From contig NZ_LMSO01000010.1 in NCBI RefSeq assembly GCF_001428435.1, forward strand, positions 529-64,528: a stretch of DNA of 64,000 nucleotides. Reading direction: 5' to 3'. Positions 44,181-56,511 of the stretch are shown piece after piece; within the stretch, counting starts at the first letter, position 1, and each line of letters begins with the position of its first letter. The notes below the pieces were generated by a model that saw only the letters and a program-made list of their open reading frames with translations, had not been told where the DNA came from and ran no database searches. A program made the translations under genes and the position numbers. The stretch is from Arthrobacter sp. Soil782 (GTDB lineage: Bacteria > Actinomycetota > Actinomycetes > Actinomycetales > Micrococcaceae).

Positions 44181-46859
44181 ATGAAGTCCCAAGAGATCGC
44201 CCGCCGCTGGCTCGACTACTTTGAACGCCAGGGACACACCCGCGTGCCGTCGGCCTCCCTGGTGTCCAGCGACCCGTCACTGCTGTTCACTGTTGCCGGT
44301 ATGGTTCCCTTCATTCCCTACCTGACTGCACGCGAGGTGCCGCCCTACAGCCGAGCGACGAGCATCCAGAAGTGCATCCGTACCGCGGACATTGAGGAGG
44401 TGGGCAAGACCGCCAGGCACGGCACGTTCTTTCAGATGTGCGGAAACTTCTCCTTCGGCGACTACTTCAAGCAGAACGCCATACGCATGGCGTGGGACCT
44501 GCTGACAAGCAGTGTGGAAGACGGCGGCTTCGGACTGGCTGCCGACCGGTTGTGGGTCACGGTGTACCAGGACGACGACGAGGCCCTGGCCATCTGGCGG
44601 GACGAAGTGGGGTTCCCAGCCGGACGAATCCAGAAGATGGGGAAGAAAGACAACTACTGGAACACCGGCCAGCCTGGCCCCGGCGGGCCGTGCTCTGAAA
44701 TCTTCTACGACCGCGGACAGGAGTACGGCAGGGACGGCGGACCGGAGGCGGACGAAGACCGTTACATCGAAATCTGGAACCTCGTGTTCATGCAGTACCG
44801 GCTCTCGGCCGTGCGCAGCAAGGATGATTTCGACATCGCGGGTGAACTGCCCAAGAAGAATATCGACACCGGCCTGGGCCTGGAGCGCCTGGCAATGGTG
44901 CTGCAGGGCGTAGAAAACATGTACGAGACCGATCAGGTTCGCCCTGTATTGGACAAGGCTGCGGAACTGTCCGGCCGCGAGTACACCAGTGCAGAATCCG
45001 ACGACGACCCGCACCACCAGGACGACGTGCGGATGCGTGTCGTGGCCGACCACATCCGTTCAGCCCTGATGCTGATCACCGACGGTGTGACGCCGTCCAA
45101 TGAAGGCAGGGGCTACGTCCTTCGACGGCTGATACGCCGGGCGGTGAGGGCGATGCGCCTGCTGGGTGTTGAGAAGGCGTGCCTGCCGGAGCTCCTGCCC
45201 GTTTCCCGGGACGCCATGAAGGGTGTCTACCCGGAGGTCGAGCGGGACTTCGAACGCATCAGCCGGATCGCTTATGCGGAAGAGAAGGCGTTCCTGCGCA
45301 CCATCGCTTCCGGCACGGCCCGCCTCGAGGAAGCCGTCCGCGAGTCAAAGAGCGCGGGCCGGAACCTGTCCGGCCAGGACGCATTCAGCCTGCATGACAC
45401 CTACGGGTTCCCCATCGATCTCACCCTTGAAATGGCTGAGGAAGCCGGCGTGAAAGTCGACGCCGAGGGGTTCCGCGCACTGATGCTCGAGCAGCGCCAG
45501 CGGGCGCAGGCTGACGCGCGCGGCAAGAAGGCCGGGCACGCTGACATGACGGTTTTCAACGAGCTGCTCACAACTGGTGAGACGGTATTCACCGGGTACG
45601 ACGAATTGACCAGTGAGGCTGTGGTGCGGGGCATCATCAGCAACGGAGCGTCGATTCCCGCCGCGCGTCAGGGCGAGGAAATCGAACTGATCCTCGACCG
45701 GACCCCGTTCTACGCCGAGGCCGGTGGACAGGCCGCGGATGTCGGCCTGATCACGGGAAACGGCTTCACCGTGGAGGTCACGGACGTCCAGAGGCCAATC
45801 AAGGGATTGAACGTTCACCGTGCGCTTGTCCGCGAGGGGGAAATCACGCAGGGTGCGCCTGTTACCGCAGCCGTGGACCGTCAACGTCGCCATGCCGGTG
45901 AACAGGCACACTCGGGAACACATATTGTCCACGCTGCGCTCCACCAGGTCCTCGGCCCCGACGCGCTGCAGCGCGGTTCGTTCAACAAGGCCGGATACTT
46001 GCGGTTCGACTTCTCCTGGGGAGAGGGCATCAGCATGGCAGCCCGCTCTGAGATCGAAGAAGTCTCGAACCTCGCTATCCGCAGCAACCACACCGTCGAA
46101 ACGAAGGTGATGGGCCTCGATGAAGCCAAGGCACTAGGCGCAACGGCGCTGTTCGGGGAGGCATACGGAGACAGGGTGCGCGTAGTCGAAATCGATGGCG
46201 AGTGGTCGCGCGAATTGTGCGGCGGCACCCACGTCGACTCAACGTCGCTGATCGGTACGTTGACACTGCTCGGGGACCAATCGGTGGGATCCGGCAACCG
46301 CCGTGTCGAGGCCCTCGTCGGCATGGACGCTTTCCGGCATGCTGCTGCTGAGCGCGCTCTGGTTACCGAGCTCTCGGAAATGTTGAAGGTGCCCTCCCCG
46401 CAGCTTCCGGAGCGCCTCGGCGCAACCCTGAACCGGCTCAAAGCAGCCGAGAAGGAACTGGAGCGCCTGAGGAAGGAACAGCTGTCGAACGCCGCCGCCT
46501 CGCTCGTCGCTACCGCCCAGGACCTTGCCGGCGTGCGCTTAATCATCCACGACGCCGGCACAGTCGGCAGTGCGGACGATCTCCGCAATCTCGCGCTCGA
46601 TTTGCGGGGACGCCTCGGCTCAGGAGCCGCTGCGGTTGCTGTGGCCGGAGTGAGCAAGGACCGTCCGGTGGTCCTCGTCGTCACCAACGAGGACGCACGC
46701 GCAGCAGGGGTGAAGGCCGGTGCGCTGGTGCGCACCGCTGCAGGTATCCTCGGCGGCGGGGGCGGCGGCAAGGACGACATGGCGCAGGGCGGCGGATCCG
46801 ATCCGGCTAAGGTTCAGTCGGCGCTGGAGTCCATCCGCGCCGCCGTGGCGGCCAGGTAG
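44181..46859 (+). CDS. alaS: alanyl-tRNA synthetase
   Basis: An 892-residue class II synthetase. The aminoacylation core starts IARRWLDYFERQGHTRVPSA and has FTVAGMVPF and the motif-3 region DTGLGLERLAMVLQG. The editing domain carries the zinc-binding HSGTH (with a further His four on) and CGGTHVDS. A C-terminal C-Ala domain ends with a GGGGGGKDDMAQGGG segment that contacts tRNA. GAAGGATTCCC precedes the ATG. Start of the alaS-ruvX-mltG-aroE run. Confidence 0.97.
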   Translation: MKSQEIARRWLDYFERQGHTRVPSASLVSSDPSLLFTVAGMVPFIPYLTAREVPPYSRATSIQKCIRTADIEEVGKTARHGTFFQMCGNFSFGDYFKQNAIRMAWDLLTSSVEDGGFGLAADRLWVTVYQDDDEALAIWRDEVGFPAGRIQKMGKKDNYWNTGQPGPGGPCSEIFYDRGQEYGRDGGPEADEDRYIEIWNLVFMQYRLSAVRSKDDFDIAGELPKKNIDTGLGLERLAMVLQGVENMYETDQVRPVLDKAAELSGREYTSAESDDDPHHQDDVRMRVVADHIRSALMLITDGVTPSNEGRGYVLRRLIRRAVRAMRLLGVEKACLPELLPVSRDAMKGVYPEVERDFERISRIAYAEEKAFLRTIASGTARLEEAVRESKSAGRNLSGQDAFSLHDTYGFPIDLTLEMAEEAGVKVDAEGFRALMLEQRQRAQADARGKKAGHADMTVFNELLTTGETVFTGYDELTSEAVVRGIISNGASIPAARQGEEIELILDRTPFYAEAGGQAADVGLITGNGFTVEVTDVQRPIKGLNVHRALVREGEITQGAPVTAAVDRQRRHAGEQAHSGTHIVHAALHQVLGPDALQRGSFNKAGYLRFDFSWGEGISMAARSEIEEVSNLAIRSNHTVETKVMGLDEAKALGATALFGEAYGDRVRVVEIDGEWSRELCGGTHVDSTSLIGTLTLLGDQSVGSGNRRVEALVGMDAFRHAAAERALVTELSEMLKVPSPQLPERLGATLNRLKAAEKELERLRKEQLSNAAASLVATAQDLAGVRLIIHDAGTVGSADDLRNLALDLRGRLGSGAAAVAVAGVSKDRPVVLVVTNEDARAAGVKAGALVRTAAGILGGGGGGKDDMAQGGGSDPAKVQSALESIRAAVAAR

Positions 46860-46876
46860 CAGGAGCTCCTTCCATC

Positions 46877-47452
46877 GTGGCATCCGGAGAGTACCCTCGA
46901 GGGGTCAAGATCGGCGTGGACGTCGGCATGGTTCGCGTGGGAGTTGCGGCCAGTGACAGAGACGGTCTGATCGCCACGCCCGTCTGCACTCTCAATCGGG
47001 ATTCGCGGAAGAACAGGGACTTGCGCCTGCTGCTCAGGAACATTGTGGAGCTGGCAGCCGTTGAAGTATTCGTTGGGCTGCCACGCAACCTGAGCGGGAC
47101 CGAGTCCGCCTCAACGGCCATGGCACGCAGTTACGCGGCGACCCTTTCCGGCATGATCTCCGAAGCCCACATGGACGTGCCGGTGCGATTGATCGACGAG
47201 CGGCTCTCCTCCGTTTCGGCCCATAGGTCGCTTCGGCAGGCTGGCTTGAACAGTCGTCAACACCGTAAGGTAGTAGATCAGGTGGCAGCCGTGGAGATCC
47301 TTCAACATGCCATCGACATGCAACGTAACCTTGAGCGGGATGTGGGGGAGCCGGTCGTTCAGGACCGGCGGCGAAGTCTTGATCCGCCGTCGGCCTCATC
47401 TGAGGAGTCAGACATTTCGCAAACCTACAGTGGGAGGAAAGAGGAGCAGTGA
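46877..47452 (+). CDS. ruvX: RuvX/YqgF-type Holliday junction resolvase or pre-16S rRNA nuclease
   Basis: A 191-residue RNase H-fold protein. Conserved acidic positions appear in KIGVDVGMVRVGVA, VGLPRNLSG, IDERLSS and VDQVAAVEIL. In E. coli the homologue matures the 5' end of 16S rRNA. The C-terminal ~45 residues beyond the fold are charged and look disordered. GTG start 17 bases after alaS, with AGGAGC upstream; the stop overlaps mltG by four bases (GTGA). Confidence 0.92.
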   Translation: MASGEYPRGVKIGVDVGMVRVGVAASDRDGLIATPVCTLNRDSRKNRDLRLLLRNIVELAAVEVFVGLPRNLSGTESASTAMARSYAATLSGMISEAHMDVPVRLIDERLSSVSAHRSLRQAGLNSRQHRKVVDQVAAVEILQHAIDMQRNLERDVGEPVVQDRRRSLDPPSASSEESDISQTYSGRKEEQ

Positions 47453-48672
47453 GCCATCGTCATCCTCCTTTCCCGGCAGCAGACCACGGAGCTGAACAGC
47501 ACCCCGACGATCATTTCGAGGAGCATTACCCGGTGCACCCCGAGCCAGTCGAGCAGTTTTTCGAAGCAGACCTCCCGTCCCGCCGCAACCGCCGGCCCTC
47601 CAAAGCGCGCCAGCGCCGCCGGAGGCGCAGGACCATCGTCATGCTGGTGGTCGTCCTTGGATTCGTTGGAGTAGTGGTCGCCGTCGCCATGTTCCTCAGG
47701 AGCCTCCTCGGTGTAGGGGAAGTTACTGATTACGCGGGCCCGGGAACGGGGTCGGTGACCTTTACAGTCGACGCCGGCGCCGGACCGCTGCTCGTCGGTA
47801 ACAGTCTGGAGCAGCAGGACATCGTTGCCAGCGCAGACGAATTCCTCAACGCTTTTTCCTCTGTTGCCGACGGTCGCGTGATCCAGCCCGGCGACTACGA
47901 GTTGAAATACCAGATGAGTTCCGAGGAAGCAGCGAAAGCGCTGCTTGCAGACGCTGATTCCAAGGTGCACTACGCTGCCGTGGCCAGGGATTTGAGGCAG
48001 AACGAGGTCTTCGACATCCTGGCCGAGTCAACCGGGATACCGCGTGAGGAATTTGAGGCGTTAGCCGAGGACCCAACACAGTTCGGCATTCCCGAACAGT
48101 CACCCAGCCTGGAAGGGTATCTCTATCCCGGCGAGTACCGCTTCGATCTTGATGTAACCGCCACTGAAGTGATCCAACAGATGGTCGACAACACCAAGGC
48201 GGCCCTTGAGGATGCAGGAGTCACCGACCCAGCCGAGCAGTACCGCATCCTGACTATCGCGAGCATCGTCCAGGCCGAGGCCGGCCAGGCCGATTACGCG
48301 CAGGTAGCCGGCGCCATCATGAACCGACTGGGTCCGGACAATACGGAGACAAACGGTTTGATCCAGTCTGATGCGACGGTGACCTATGGGCTTGGACGCA
48401 AGAGCTACAATCTGACGCCCGAGGAAAAGGCCGACACCTCGAACCCGTACAACACGTACGCCAACGAGGGACTGCCTGTCGGCCCTATCGGGTCACCCAG
48501 CGCGGAAGCGATCGAGGCTGCGGTCAACCCAGCCGATGTGCCCTACTACTACTGGGTGACCGTCAACCTGGACTCCGGTGAAACCAAGTTCTCGGAAACG
48601 CTTGCCGAACATGCACGGTATGTCGCGGAGTACCAGGCGTGGTGCGCTGACAATGTCGGAAGGTGCGAATAG
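47449..48672 (+). CDS. mltG: endolytic murein transglycosylase
   Basis: A 407-residue MltG/YceG protein that cleaves nascent glycan strands and sets their length. A His/Glu/Pro-rich cytosolic N-terminus with an Arg-rich patch (about 45-62) precedes one transmembrane helix (VMLVVVLGFVGVVVAVAMFL). The YceG domain has the catalytic Glu near 279 in ASIVQAEAGQ, then LIQSDATVTYGLG and GLPVGPIGSPS. The stop is immediately followed by the GTG of aroE. Confidence 0.94.
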   Translation: MSHRHPPFPAADHGAEQHPDDHFEEHYPVHPEPVEQFFEADLPSRRNRRPSKARQRRRRRRTIVMLVVVLGFVGVVVAVAMFLRSLLGVGEVTDYAGPGTGSVTFTVDAGAGPLLVGNSLEQQDIVASADEFLNAFSSVADGRVIQPGDYELKYQMSSEEAAKALLADADSKVHYAAVARDLRQNEVFDILAESTGIPREEFEALAEDPTQFGIPEQSPSLEGYLYPGEYRFDLDVTATEVIQQMVDNTKAALEDAGVTDPAEQYRILTIASIVQAEAGQADYAQVAGAIMNRLGPDNTETNGLIQSDATVTYGLGRKSYNLTPEEKADTSNPYNTYANEGLPVGPIGSPSAEAIEAAVNPADVPYYYWVTVNLDSGETKFSETLAEHARYVAEYQAWCADNVGRCE

Positions 48673-49572
48673 GTGGTTCCCGATCAGACGTCGGCCCAGT
48701 ACCGGGCCGGAGTTATCGGCCAACCCATCGCGCATTCGAAATCACCGATCCTTCACAGCGCTGCCTACGCCTTCCTGGGTCTTGACTGCAGTTACACGGC
48801 AATCGACACTTCGCCGGATTCGCTCAAGGACAGGCTGGCTGAGGTCAGGGCGAATCCTGCCTGGCGCGGGCTGTCTGTCACCATGCCTCACAAGGCTGCT
48901 TCCCTGCCGCTTATGGATGAGCTTGGGCCAGGGGTCGCTGAACTCGGGGTAATCAATACCGTGCGCGCTGTTGGGACGGGCCAACAGCGGCGTCTGATGG
49001 GCTACAACACCGACATCGAAGGGATCGTCCGTGCGGTACGCCACGCAGGCGCGTCCCCGAAGGTGGCCCTGGTGCTCGGTGCCGGCGGGACGGCCTCAGC
49101 GGCCGTCGCCGCGCTGGCACGCATGGGAGTCGAGCGGGCGCAGATCTGCGCCAGATCACCGCAGAAGGCAGAATCCCTGGTTAAACTAGGTCGGCGGCTC
49201 GGTATCGCCGTGAAGCTCAGCGGGTTCAGCGAAGCCGCAGAGCTCTGCGGAAGCTCGTCGCTGGTGATCTCTACGCTGCCGCCGCACGGGGCGGATGAGC
49301 TTGCCGGCGCACTGGGTGCGGCAGCAGCGCGAGACTATGCTGGACTTCGGAATGACTCCGACCCTCGCGTACTTCTCGATGTGGCCTACGACCCTTGGCC
49401 CAGCGCCCTGGCCCGGGCGTGGTCCTCGCTTGGCGGCGTCATTGTTCCAGGCCTTGAGATGCTCCTCTATCAGGCTGTGGAGCAGGTGAAACTCTTCGCC
49501 GGGGATGCCTTTCGCGAGGAGTCCGCTGTCATAAATGTGATGTGTGACGCGGTGGGGGCGCCCCGGCGCTAG
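48673..49572 (+). CDS. aroE: shikimate dehydrogenase
   Basis: A 299-residue NADPH-dependent enzyme reducing 3-dehydroshikimate. Substrate-binding residues are in [21 protein letters not shown] (catalytic Lys) and GYNTDIEG (Asp); the nucleotide loop is [10 protein letters not shown]. The GTG start directly follows the mltG stop, with GGAAGG upstream. First of four consecutive shikimate-pathway genes. Confidence 0.95.
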   Translation: MVPDQTSAQYRAGVIGQPIAHSKSPILHSAAYAFLGLDCSYTAIDTSPDSLKDRLAEVRANPAWRGLSVTMPHKAASLPLMDELGPGVAELGVINTVRAVGTGQQRRLMGYNTDIEGIVRAVRHAGASPKVALVLGAGGTASAAVAALARMGVERAQICARSPQKAESLVKLGRRLGIAVKLSGFSEAAELCGSSSLVISTLPPHGADELAGALGAAAARDYAGLRNDSDPRVLLDVAYDPWPSALARAWSSLGGVIVPGLEMLLYQAVEQVKLFAGDAFREESAVINVMCDAVGAPRR

Positions 49573-49603
49573 CGGCGCCCTTGGGCCGTGGCAGGATGGA
49601 CCT

Positions 49604-50802
49604 ATGTTGCGTTGGTTGACGGCCGGGGAATCCCACGGCCCTGCTCTGGTCGGAATCATTGAGGGAATGCCCGCGGGTGTTGAGATCACCAGTGAGGCTA
49701 TCCAGTCCGCTCTGGCCCGCCGCCGGCTCGGCTATGGCCGCGGCGCCCGGATGAAATTCGAACAGGACGAAGTCCGAATTGTCGGGGGAGTCCGCCACGG
49801 ACTGACCCAGGGTGGCCCGGTGGCCATCGAGGTGGGAAACACCGAATGGCCCAAGTGGGAACAGGTCATGTCGGCGGATCCGGTGGATGCAGGAGTACTG
49901 CAGGAATCCGCGCGTAACGCACCTCTCACCCGGCCCCGGCCCGGCCACGCGGATTTCACCGGCATGCAGAAGTATGGCTTCGATGAGGCGCGGCCGGTGC
50001 TTGAACGCGCCAGTGCAAGGGAGACGGCCGCTCGCGTAGCGTTGGGCGCCGTTGCAGCCCAATTCCTGTCGTCCCTCGGCATCGAGCTCGTCAGCCACAC
50101 CGTCGGTGTGGCGTCCGTCGCCGTTCCGGAAGGATCCGAACTGCCGGGCCCCCGGGACGTCCTGGCACTGGATGAAGATCCCCTGCGCTGCTTTGACCGC
50201 GAAACCTCTACCGCAATGGTGGCCGAAGTAGATGCCGCCCACAAGGAGGGTGAGACACTCGGTGGGGTGGTCGAGGTTCTCGCCTATGGGCTTCCTCCCG
50301 GACTGGGAAGCTATGTCCACTGGGACCGCCGGCTCGACGCCCGCCTCGCGGGTGCGCTGATGGGTATTCAGGCCATTAAGGGCGTTGAGGTGGGCGACGG
50401 CTTCGAGACTGCCCGGCGGCGGGGCTCGGCGGCGCATGATGAAATCGTGCGGGAACAGTCCGGGCGGATCGGGCGCACAACCAACAGGGCAGGCGGGATC
50501 GAGGGCGGTATGAGCATCGGTGATGTCCTGCGCGTGCGAGCAGCCATGAAACCCATCGCAACGGTTCCGCGAGCCCTCCAGACAATCGATGTAAGTACCG
50601 GTGACGCCGCCAGGGCTCACCACCAGCGTTCCGATGTGTGTGCTGTGCCCGCGGCGGGTGTAGTCGCCGAGGCCATGGTTGCCCTGGTCCTCGCAGAAGC
50701 GGTCACGGAGAAGTTCGGGGGCGACTCTGTGGCGGAAACGAAGCGCAACCTTAATTCATACCTGGAGAGCATCCCGGCGTCCCTGAATTCGGTTGCGCCC
50801 TG

Positions 50803-50803
<1 letters not shown>
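49604..50803 (+). CDS. aroC: chorismate synthase
   Basis: A 399-residue FMN-dependent enzyme that makes chorismate from EPSP. Signatures are [14 protein letters not shown] at the N-terminus, the basic [25 protein letters not shown] and the C-terminal [19 protein letters not shown]. The ATG at 49604 fits the family start and has AGGATGG upstream. Its stop overlaps aroK by one base. Confidence 0.97.
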
Positions 50804-52442
<1,639 letters not shown>

Positions 52443-52562
52443 TCCGGTTACACGGGCAGGGTAGACTGGTCTTCGGTCTTTTGGCGGGCAGTTCCTGAAC
52501 AGTCCTGTACTGCGCCTGCTGCGACGTAAGCCAAACATCAGTGAATCGACGAAAGAGAATCC

Positions 52563-53126
52563 GTGGCTACCACGAATGACATCAAGAACGGCACTGTTCT
52601 CAAGCTTGAGGGAAACCTCTGGAATGTGCTTGAGTTCCAGCACGTGAAGCCGGGCAAGGGCGGCGCATTTGTCCGTACGAAGCTCCGCAACATCCTATCC
52701 GGCAAGGTCGTCGACAAAACCTTCAACGCCGGGCTCAAGATCGAAACTGCCACCGTGGACCGCCGCGACTACCAGTACCTGTACAAGGACGGCGACGACT
52801 TCGTGTTCATGGACACGACGGACTATGACCAGATCACCGTTCCCGGCGCTACCGTGGGCAGTGCGGAAAATTTCATGCTCGAAAGCCAGATGGCGACCAT
52901 CGCCATGCACGAGGGTTCGCCGCTCTACCTCGAACTGCCGCCGTCGGTGGTCCTTGAAATCACTTACACGGAGCGAGGGCTGCAGGGCGATCGCTCTACC
53001 GGCGGCACCAAGCCGGCCACCGTTGAAACCGGGTACGAGATCCAGGTGCCCCTTTTCCTGGAAACCGGGACCAAAGTGAAGGTCGACACCCGCTCCGGTG
53101 AGTACCTGGGACGCGTCAACGAGTGA
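52563..53126 (+). CDS. efp: elongation factor P
   Basis: A 187-residue EF-P that relieves ribosome stalling at polyproline. KOW-like domain I carries the loop KPGKGGAF with Lys32 at the tip, and two OB domains follow, with the signature [17 protein letters not shown] start has GAAAGAG upstream. A -10-like TAGACT at 52462-52467 suggests a promoter in the 120-base gap after aroB. The stop overlaps nusB by four bases. Confidence 0.97.
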   Translation: MATTNDIKNGTVLKLEGNLWNVLEFQHVKPGKGGAFVRTKLRNILSGKVVDKTFNAGLKIETATVDRRDYQYLYKDGDDFVFMDTTDYDQITVPGATVGSAENFMLESQMATIAMHEGSPLYLELPPSVVLEITYTERGLQGDRSTGGTKPATVETGYEIQVPLFLETGTKVKVDTRSGEYLGRVNE

Positions 53127-53533
53127 GCGCCCGGAGTAAGGCGCGGCGCAGGGCCATGGATATCCTGTTCGAGGCGGAGCAGAGGTCCGTTTCTCCCCTG
53201 GAAGCCCTGCAGGCACGCCGCGAGAAAACGGACACCGTCATCAATGAGTACTCGGTGGAGATCATCGAAGGCGTGATGGCCCACGGCACGCAGATCGATG
53301 AGTTCCTCGGCACGTATTCGCAGGGGTGGACGCTTGATCGAATGCCCGCGGTGGACCGTATGATCCTCAGGGTCGGCGCCTGGGAACTGCTGTACAACGA
53401 GGATGTTCCGGACACCGTCGCTGTGAGCGAGGCTGTGCAGCTGGCAACCATGTTGTCGACCGATGAGTCGCCCACGTTCATCAACGGCTTGCTGGGCAGG
53501 CTCCAGCAGCTCAAACCCACGCTGCTGGCGTAG
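53123..53533 (+). CDS. nusB: transcription antitermination factor NusB
   Basis: A 136-residue all-helical NusB that joins NusE(S10) at boxA for rRNA antitermination. Typical segments are [34 protein letters not shown] and [21 protein letters not shown]. Coupled to efp (GTGA), the usual actinobacterial arrangement, and convergent with the PrsW-like gene. Confidence 0.95.
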   Translation: MSARSKARRRAMDILFEAEQRSVSPLEALQARREKTDTVINEYSVEIIEGVMAHGTQIDEFLGTYSQGWTLDRMPAVDRMILRVGAWELLYNEDVPDTVAVSEAVQLATMLSTDESPTFINGLLGRLQQLKPTLLA

Positions 53534-53570
53534 TTTCCAGCTGCTTGGACCGGAAGGCTGCGCCGGGAAC

Positions 53571-54839
53571 TCAGACCCTGCGCGCTGAAGCCGCGTTGAG
53601 GATCCGGCGGCGGGCCACGTCCAGTTCGTGTAGGAGGTGGACCTCCAGCTGCGGATCCTGCGTGGCGGCATGGCCCGCGCGGAGACGCTGACGCACAAAG
53701 GCCAGACGGACGCCGGTGTTGATGAATTGCTTCATACCAGGACCCGCGCCGACGGCCCGCGCCCACGCCATCGCCGATGACCGACCGCGCGGCGCTGCAA
53801 CCATCTCCAACTCCTGATTGGTGAGCCAACCGGCACCGGAGTACTCCGCCAGGTGCTGATATGTTACTGTCCGTTCAGCGCGGCGCAAACCAAGCACGAC
53901 TGCGATCACCACGAGGAATAGCGGCACCTGAACCAGGAAATAGAACGAGAAGAAGTCGGTGAACAGGACCACCAGGCCGCCGTTCCACAGCATGTGACCG
54001 GCGATGGCGGGAAGCAGCCCGATAGCAAACGCACCCAGCAGCCGGCCCTTCCCACGGCCTTTCGCGACGGCCATCCCTAGGACAACTCCCAGCGCACCGG
54101 TGAACATCACATGGGCGAACGGTGAGAACAATCCCCGCATCACAAACACCGTAATTAGTCCGCCGAGCCCTGCAGGGTCAGTGATCGCCGATCCGAAGTA
54201 GAGGATATTCTCGGTGAACGCGAAGCCCGCGGCGACAGTTCCGGCATAGACCATCCCGTCCACCGGCCCGTCAAAATGGGTACGTCGGGACAGAGCAAGA
54301 ATCAGTACGCCGAGACCCTTGGCTGCTTCTTCCACCAGCGGAGCCTGGAAGACAGGACCGATGATGTCGTAACTCGTTCCCTCCAGCCCTACGCTCAGAA
54401 GCGCCGTGACGACGGGCCCTAGCAGGAGCGTGACAGCCACCGACGTTCCTGCTCCCCAGAGGAAAGCGAAAGTCAGGGCGCCCCGCGGTTCCGGGTCCCA
54501 CCGGTCCACCCAGCGGATGCCGGCCAGGCAGATTGCCAGCGGCACCAGTGCAAGAGCGGCGCATAGAACCAGTGCAGCCGCTCCCAACTGCACCGTCACG
54601 AGCACCGCCACTCCACCAAGAATGAGGGCCGCAAAAACGAGCAGCAAACCATTGACGACGGCGGCGCGCACCTGACGGGAGCGCTCCCTGCCAAGTGATT
54701 GCATTCCGGCGGGCGGGTGGGCAGGCGATGGAATCGGTGGTCCCGGACTTACCTGCTGCCACATTCCCAGCGGCGGCTGTGCCGCCGGTTGTACCGTCCG
54801 ACGTGGCTCCAAGTAGGGGCGCCCGGCGTTCATACTCAT
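53571..54839 (-). CDS. PrsW-family intramembrane protease
   Basis: A 422-residue membrane protein with about eight hydrophobic helices after a Pro-rich cytosolic N-terminus. The PrsW/glutamic-type (CAAX-like) motifs are [21 protein letters not shown] and HVMFTGALG, with a later GHMLWNGG. Bacillus PrsW cleaves an anti-sigma factor; the substrate here is unknown. The ATG at 54839 is chosen because TATCCT stands six bases ahead, giving a leaderless start; other candidates are 54845 and 54833. The C-terminal ~80 residues are soluble. Confidence 0.82.
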   Translation of the reverse strand: MSMNAGRPYLEPRRTVQPAAQPPLGMWQQVSPGPPIPSPAHPPAGMQSLGRERSRQVRAAVVNGLLLVFAALILGGVAVLVTVQLGAAALVLCAALALVPLAICLAGIRWVDRWDPEPRGALTFAFLWGAGTSVAVTLLLGPVVTALLSVGLEGTSYDIIGPVFQAPLVEEAAKGLGVLILALSRRTHFDGPVDGMVYAGTVAAGFAFTENILYFGSAITDPAGLGGLITVFVMRGLFSPFAHVMFTGALGVVLGMAVAKGRGKGRLLGAFAIGLLPAIAGHMLWNGGLVVLFTDFFSFYFLVQVPLFLVVIAVVLGLRRAERTVTYQHLAEYSGAGWLTNQELEMVAAPRGRSSAMAWARAVGAGPGMKQFINTGVRLAFVRQRLRAGHAATQDPQLEVHLLHELDVARRRILNAASARRV

Positions 54840-54845
54840 TCCCAC

Positions 54846-54851
54846 AGGATA
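54846..54851 (-). promoter_or_regulatory. -10 element TATCCT of a leaderless PrsW-like transcript
   Basis: Minus strand TATCCT, six bases (GTGGGA), then ATG at 54839. It is divergent from the pyr promoter region. Confidence 0.5.
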
Positions 54852-54903
54852 GGCGGTGGCGCGGCTGTGATAGTTTTGAACGCGCAGCCCAACCCTTTAA
54901 AGG

Positions 54904-54937
54904 CCGTCCCGTGAGGCGGAGAAGGAGGACGCGTCCC
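54904..54937 (+). promoter_or_regulatory. PyrR-binding loop in the pyr operon leader
   Basis: CCGTCCCGTGAGGCGG (54904-54919) folds as CCG/CGG and CC/GG around CGTGA and contains TCC-N-G-N-GAGG-Y, the consensus bound by PyrR. It is followed directly by the pyrR ribosome-binding site AAGGAGGA (54922-54929), and GTCC (54906-54909) can also pair with GGAC (54927-54930). The arrangement matches the mycobacterial pyr leaders, where PyrR with UMP blocks translation. A -10-like GATAGT lies near 54869. Confidence 0.75.
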
Positions 54938-55513
54938 ATGAGTGTACCCAGCCCTCACACCGGAGGCTCCGTGTTCCGCACGGTCCTCGGTGACGCTGAT
55001 ATCGATCGTGCCCTGACACGGATCGCGCACGAAATCCTCGAAGCCAACAAGGGCGCAGAAGACCTCGTACTGCTGGGCATTCCCCGCCGCGGTTTTCCCA
55101 TCGCGCAAAGGCTCGCCCGCAAGATCGCGCGCACCGACCCCACTGTGAACCCCGGGCGCATTGTCGGCCGCCTCGATGTCACGATGTTCCGTGACGACCT
55201 ACGCAAGCACCCCACCCGTCCACCGGGTCCGACAGAGCTTCCGTCTTCCGGCATCGACGACAAGGTTGTCGTGCTGGTGGATGACGTGCTCTACTCCGGC
55301 CGCACGATCCGGGCAGCGCTTGACGCAATTGTCGACGTCGGAAGACCCCGAATTGTCCGCTTGGCCGTTCTGGTGGACCGCGGGCACCGTGAACTCCCTA
55401 TTCGAGCGGATCACGTTGGAAAGAATCTTCCTACCTCGTCCGCAGAAAAGGTTCGTGTGCGGATCAGCGAGATCGATTCCGTCGACGAAGTAATCATTGA
55501 AGGACCGGCATGA
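54938..55513 (+). CDS. pyrR: PyrR bifunctional pyr operon regulator / uracil phosphoribosyltransferase
   Basis: A 191-residue PRTase-fold RNA-binding regulator. The PRPP loop is [16 protein letters not shown], and [15 protein letters not shown] and [18 protein letters not shown] are typical. It should bind the leader loop directly upstream when UMP is high and lower expression of the operon. The ATG follows AAGGAGGA by eight bases. The stop overlaps pyrB by four bases. Confidence 0.95.
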   Translation: MSVPSPHTGGSVFRTVLGDADIDRALTRIAHEILEANKGAEDLVLLGIPRRGFPIAQRLARKIARTDPTVNPGRIVGRLDVTMFRDDLRKHPTRPPGPTELPSSGIDDKVVVLVDDVLYSGRTIRAALDAIVDVGRPRIVRLAVLVDRGHRELPIRADHVGKNLPTSSAEKVRVRISEIDSVDEVIIEGPA

Positions 55514-56511
55514 AGCACCTCCTGTCGACCGAGAACCTGCAGGGAACGCAAGCTATCCGGATCCTCGACACTGCCGAAGAAATGGCGGCTGTCGGTGAGC
55601 GGGAAGTGAAGAAGCTGCCGGCGCTGCGTGGACGGACCGTCGTGAATCTCTTCTTCGAGGACTCGACACGGACCCGTATCTCTTTCGAAGCCGCAGCGAA
55701 GCGGCTGTCCGCTGATGTGATCAACTTCGCTGCGAAGGGCTCCTCGGTTTCCAAGGGCGAGTCACTCAAGGACACGGCGCAGACCCTTGAGGCGATGAGT
55801 GCCGATGCCGTGGTCATCAGGCACTGGGCATCCGGGGCTCCCGCCCGGCTTGCTGCCTCGGACTGGATCGACGCCTCCGTCATCAATGCGGGCGATGGAA
55901 CCCACGAGCATCCCACCCAGGCGCTGCTCGATGCCTTCACGCTTCGCAGGCACTGGTCGAAGATCGCAGGACTTCCATCCCTCGGTGAGGACCTGCGGGG
56001 GCTGCGCATCGCGATTGTGGGTGACGTTCTGCACTCGCGGGTTGCGCGCTCCAACCTCTGGCTGCTCACCACACTCGGTGCGGAGGTGACCCTCGTGGCG
56101 CCTCCGACCCTGCTGCCCGTCGGTATTGATACCTGGCCCTGCCGGGTCAGCTTCGATCTTGACGAGGTACTGGCGACCGGTCCGCACGCGGTCATGATGC
56201 TCCGGGTTCAAGGCGAGCGGATGAACGCTGCCTTCTTCCCCTCGACCCGTGAATACGCCCGCACCTGGGGCTTCGACGATGAGCGGCTGGCAGCGCTGGA
56301 GGCCTCTGCCGGCAAGGACACCATCATCATGCATCCGGGCCCCATGAACCGGGGCCTCGAGATTTCCTCAGCTGCGGCTGATTCTCCCCGTTCAACCGTG
56401 CTCGCCCAGGTGCGCAACGGCGTATCCGTCCGGATGGCCGTTCTCTACCTGCTGCTGTCGGGCGATGATTCCGCGCAGCCCACACCCGCCCAGGAGGCAA
56501 TAACAGTATGA
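55510..56511 (+). CDS. pyrB: aspartate carbamoyltransferase catalytic subunit
   Basis: A 333-residue ATCase catalytic chain forming carbamoyl aspartate. Carbamoyl-phosphate binding is shown by [13 protein letters not shown], with the second-subunit loop [14 protein letters not shown] and [14 protein letters not shown]. The aspartate loop is in [11 protein letters not shown]. No pyrI regulatory-subunit gene follows, as usual for actinobacteria. It overlaps pyrR and pyrC by four bases each. Confidence 0.96.
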   Translation: MKHLLSTENLQGTQAIRILDTAEEMAAVGEREVKKLPALRGRTVVNLFFEDSTRTRISFEAAAKRLSADVINFAAKGSSVSKGESLKDTAQTLEAMSADAVVIRHWASGAPARLAASDWIDASVINAGDGTHEHPTQALLDAFTLRRHWSKIAGLPSLGEDLRGLRIAIVGDVLHSRVARSNLWLLTTLGAEVTLVAPPTLLPVGIDTWPCRVSFDLDEVLATGPHAVMMLRVQGERMNAAFFPSTREYARTWGFDDERLAALEASAGKDTIIMHPGPMNRGLEISSAAADSPRSTVLAQVRNGVSVRMAVLYLLLSGDDSAQPTPAQEAITV

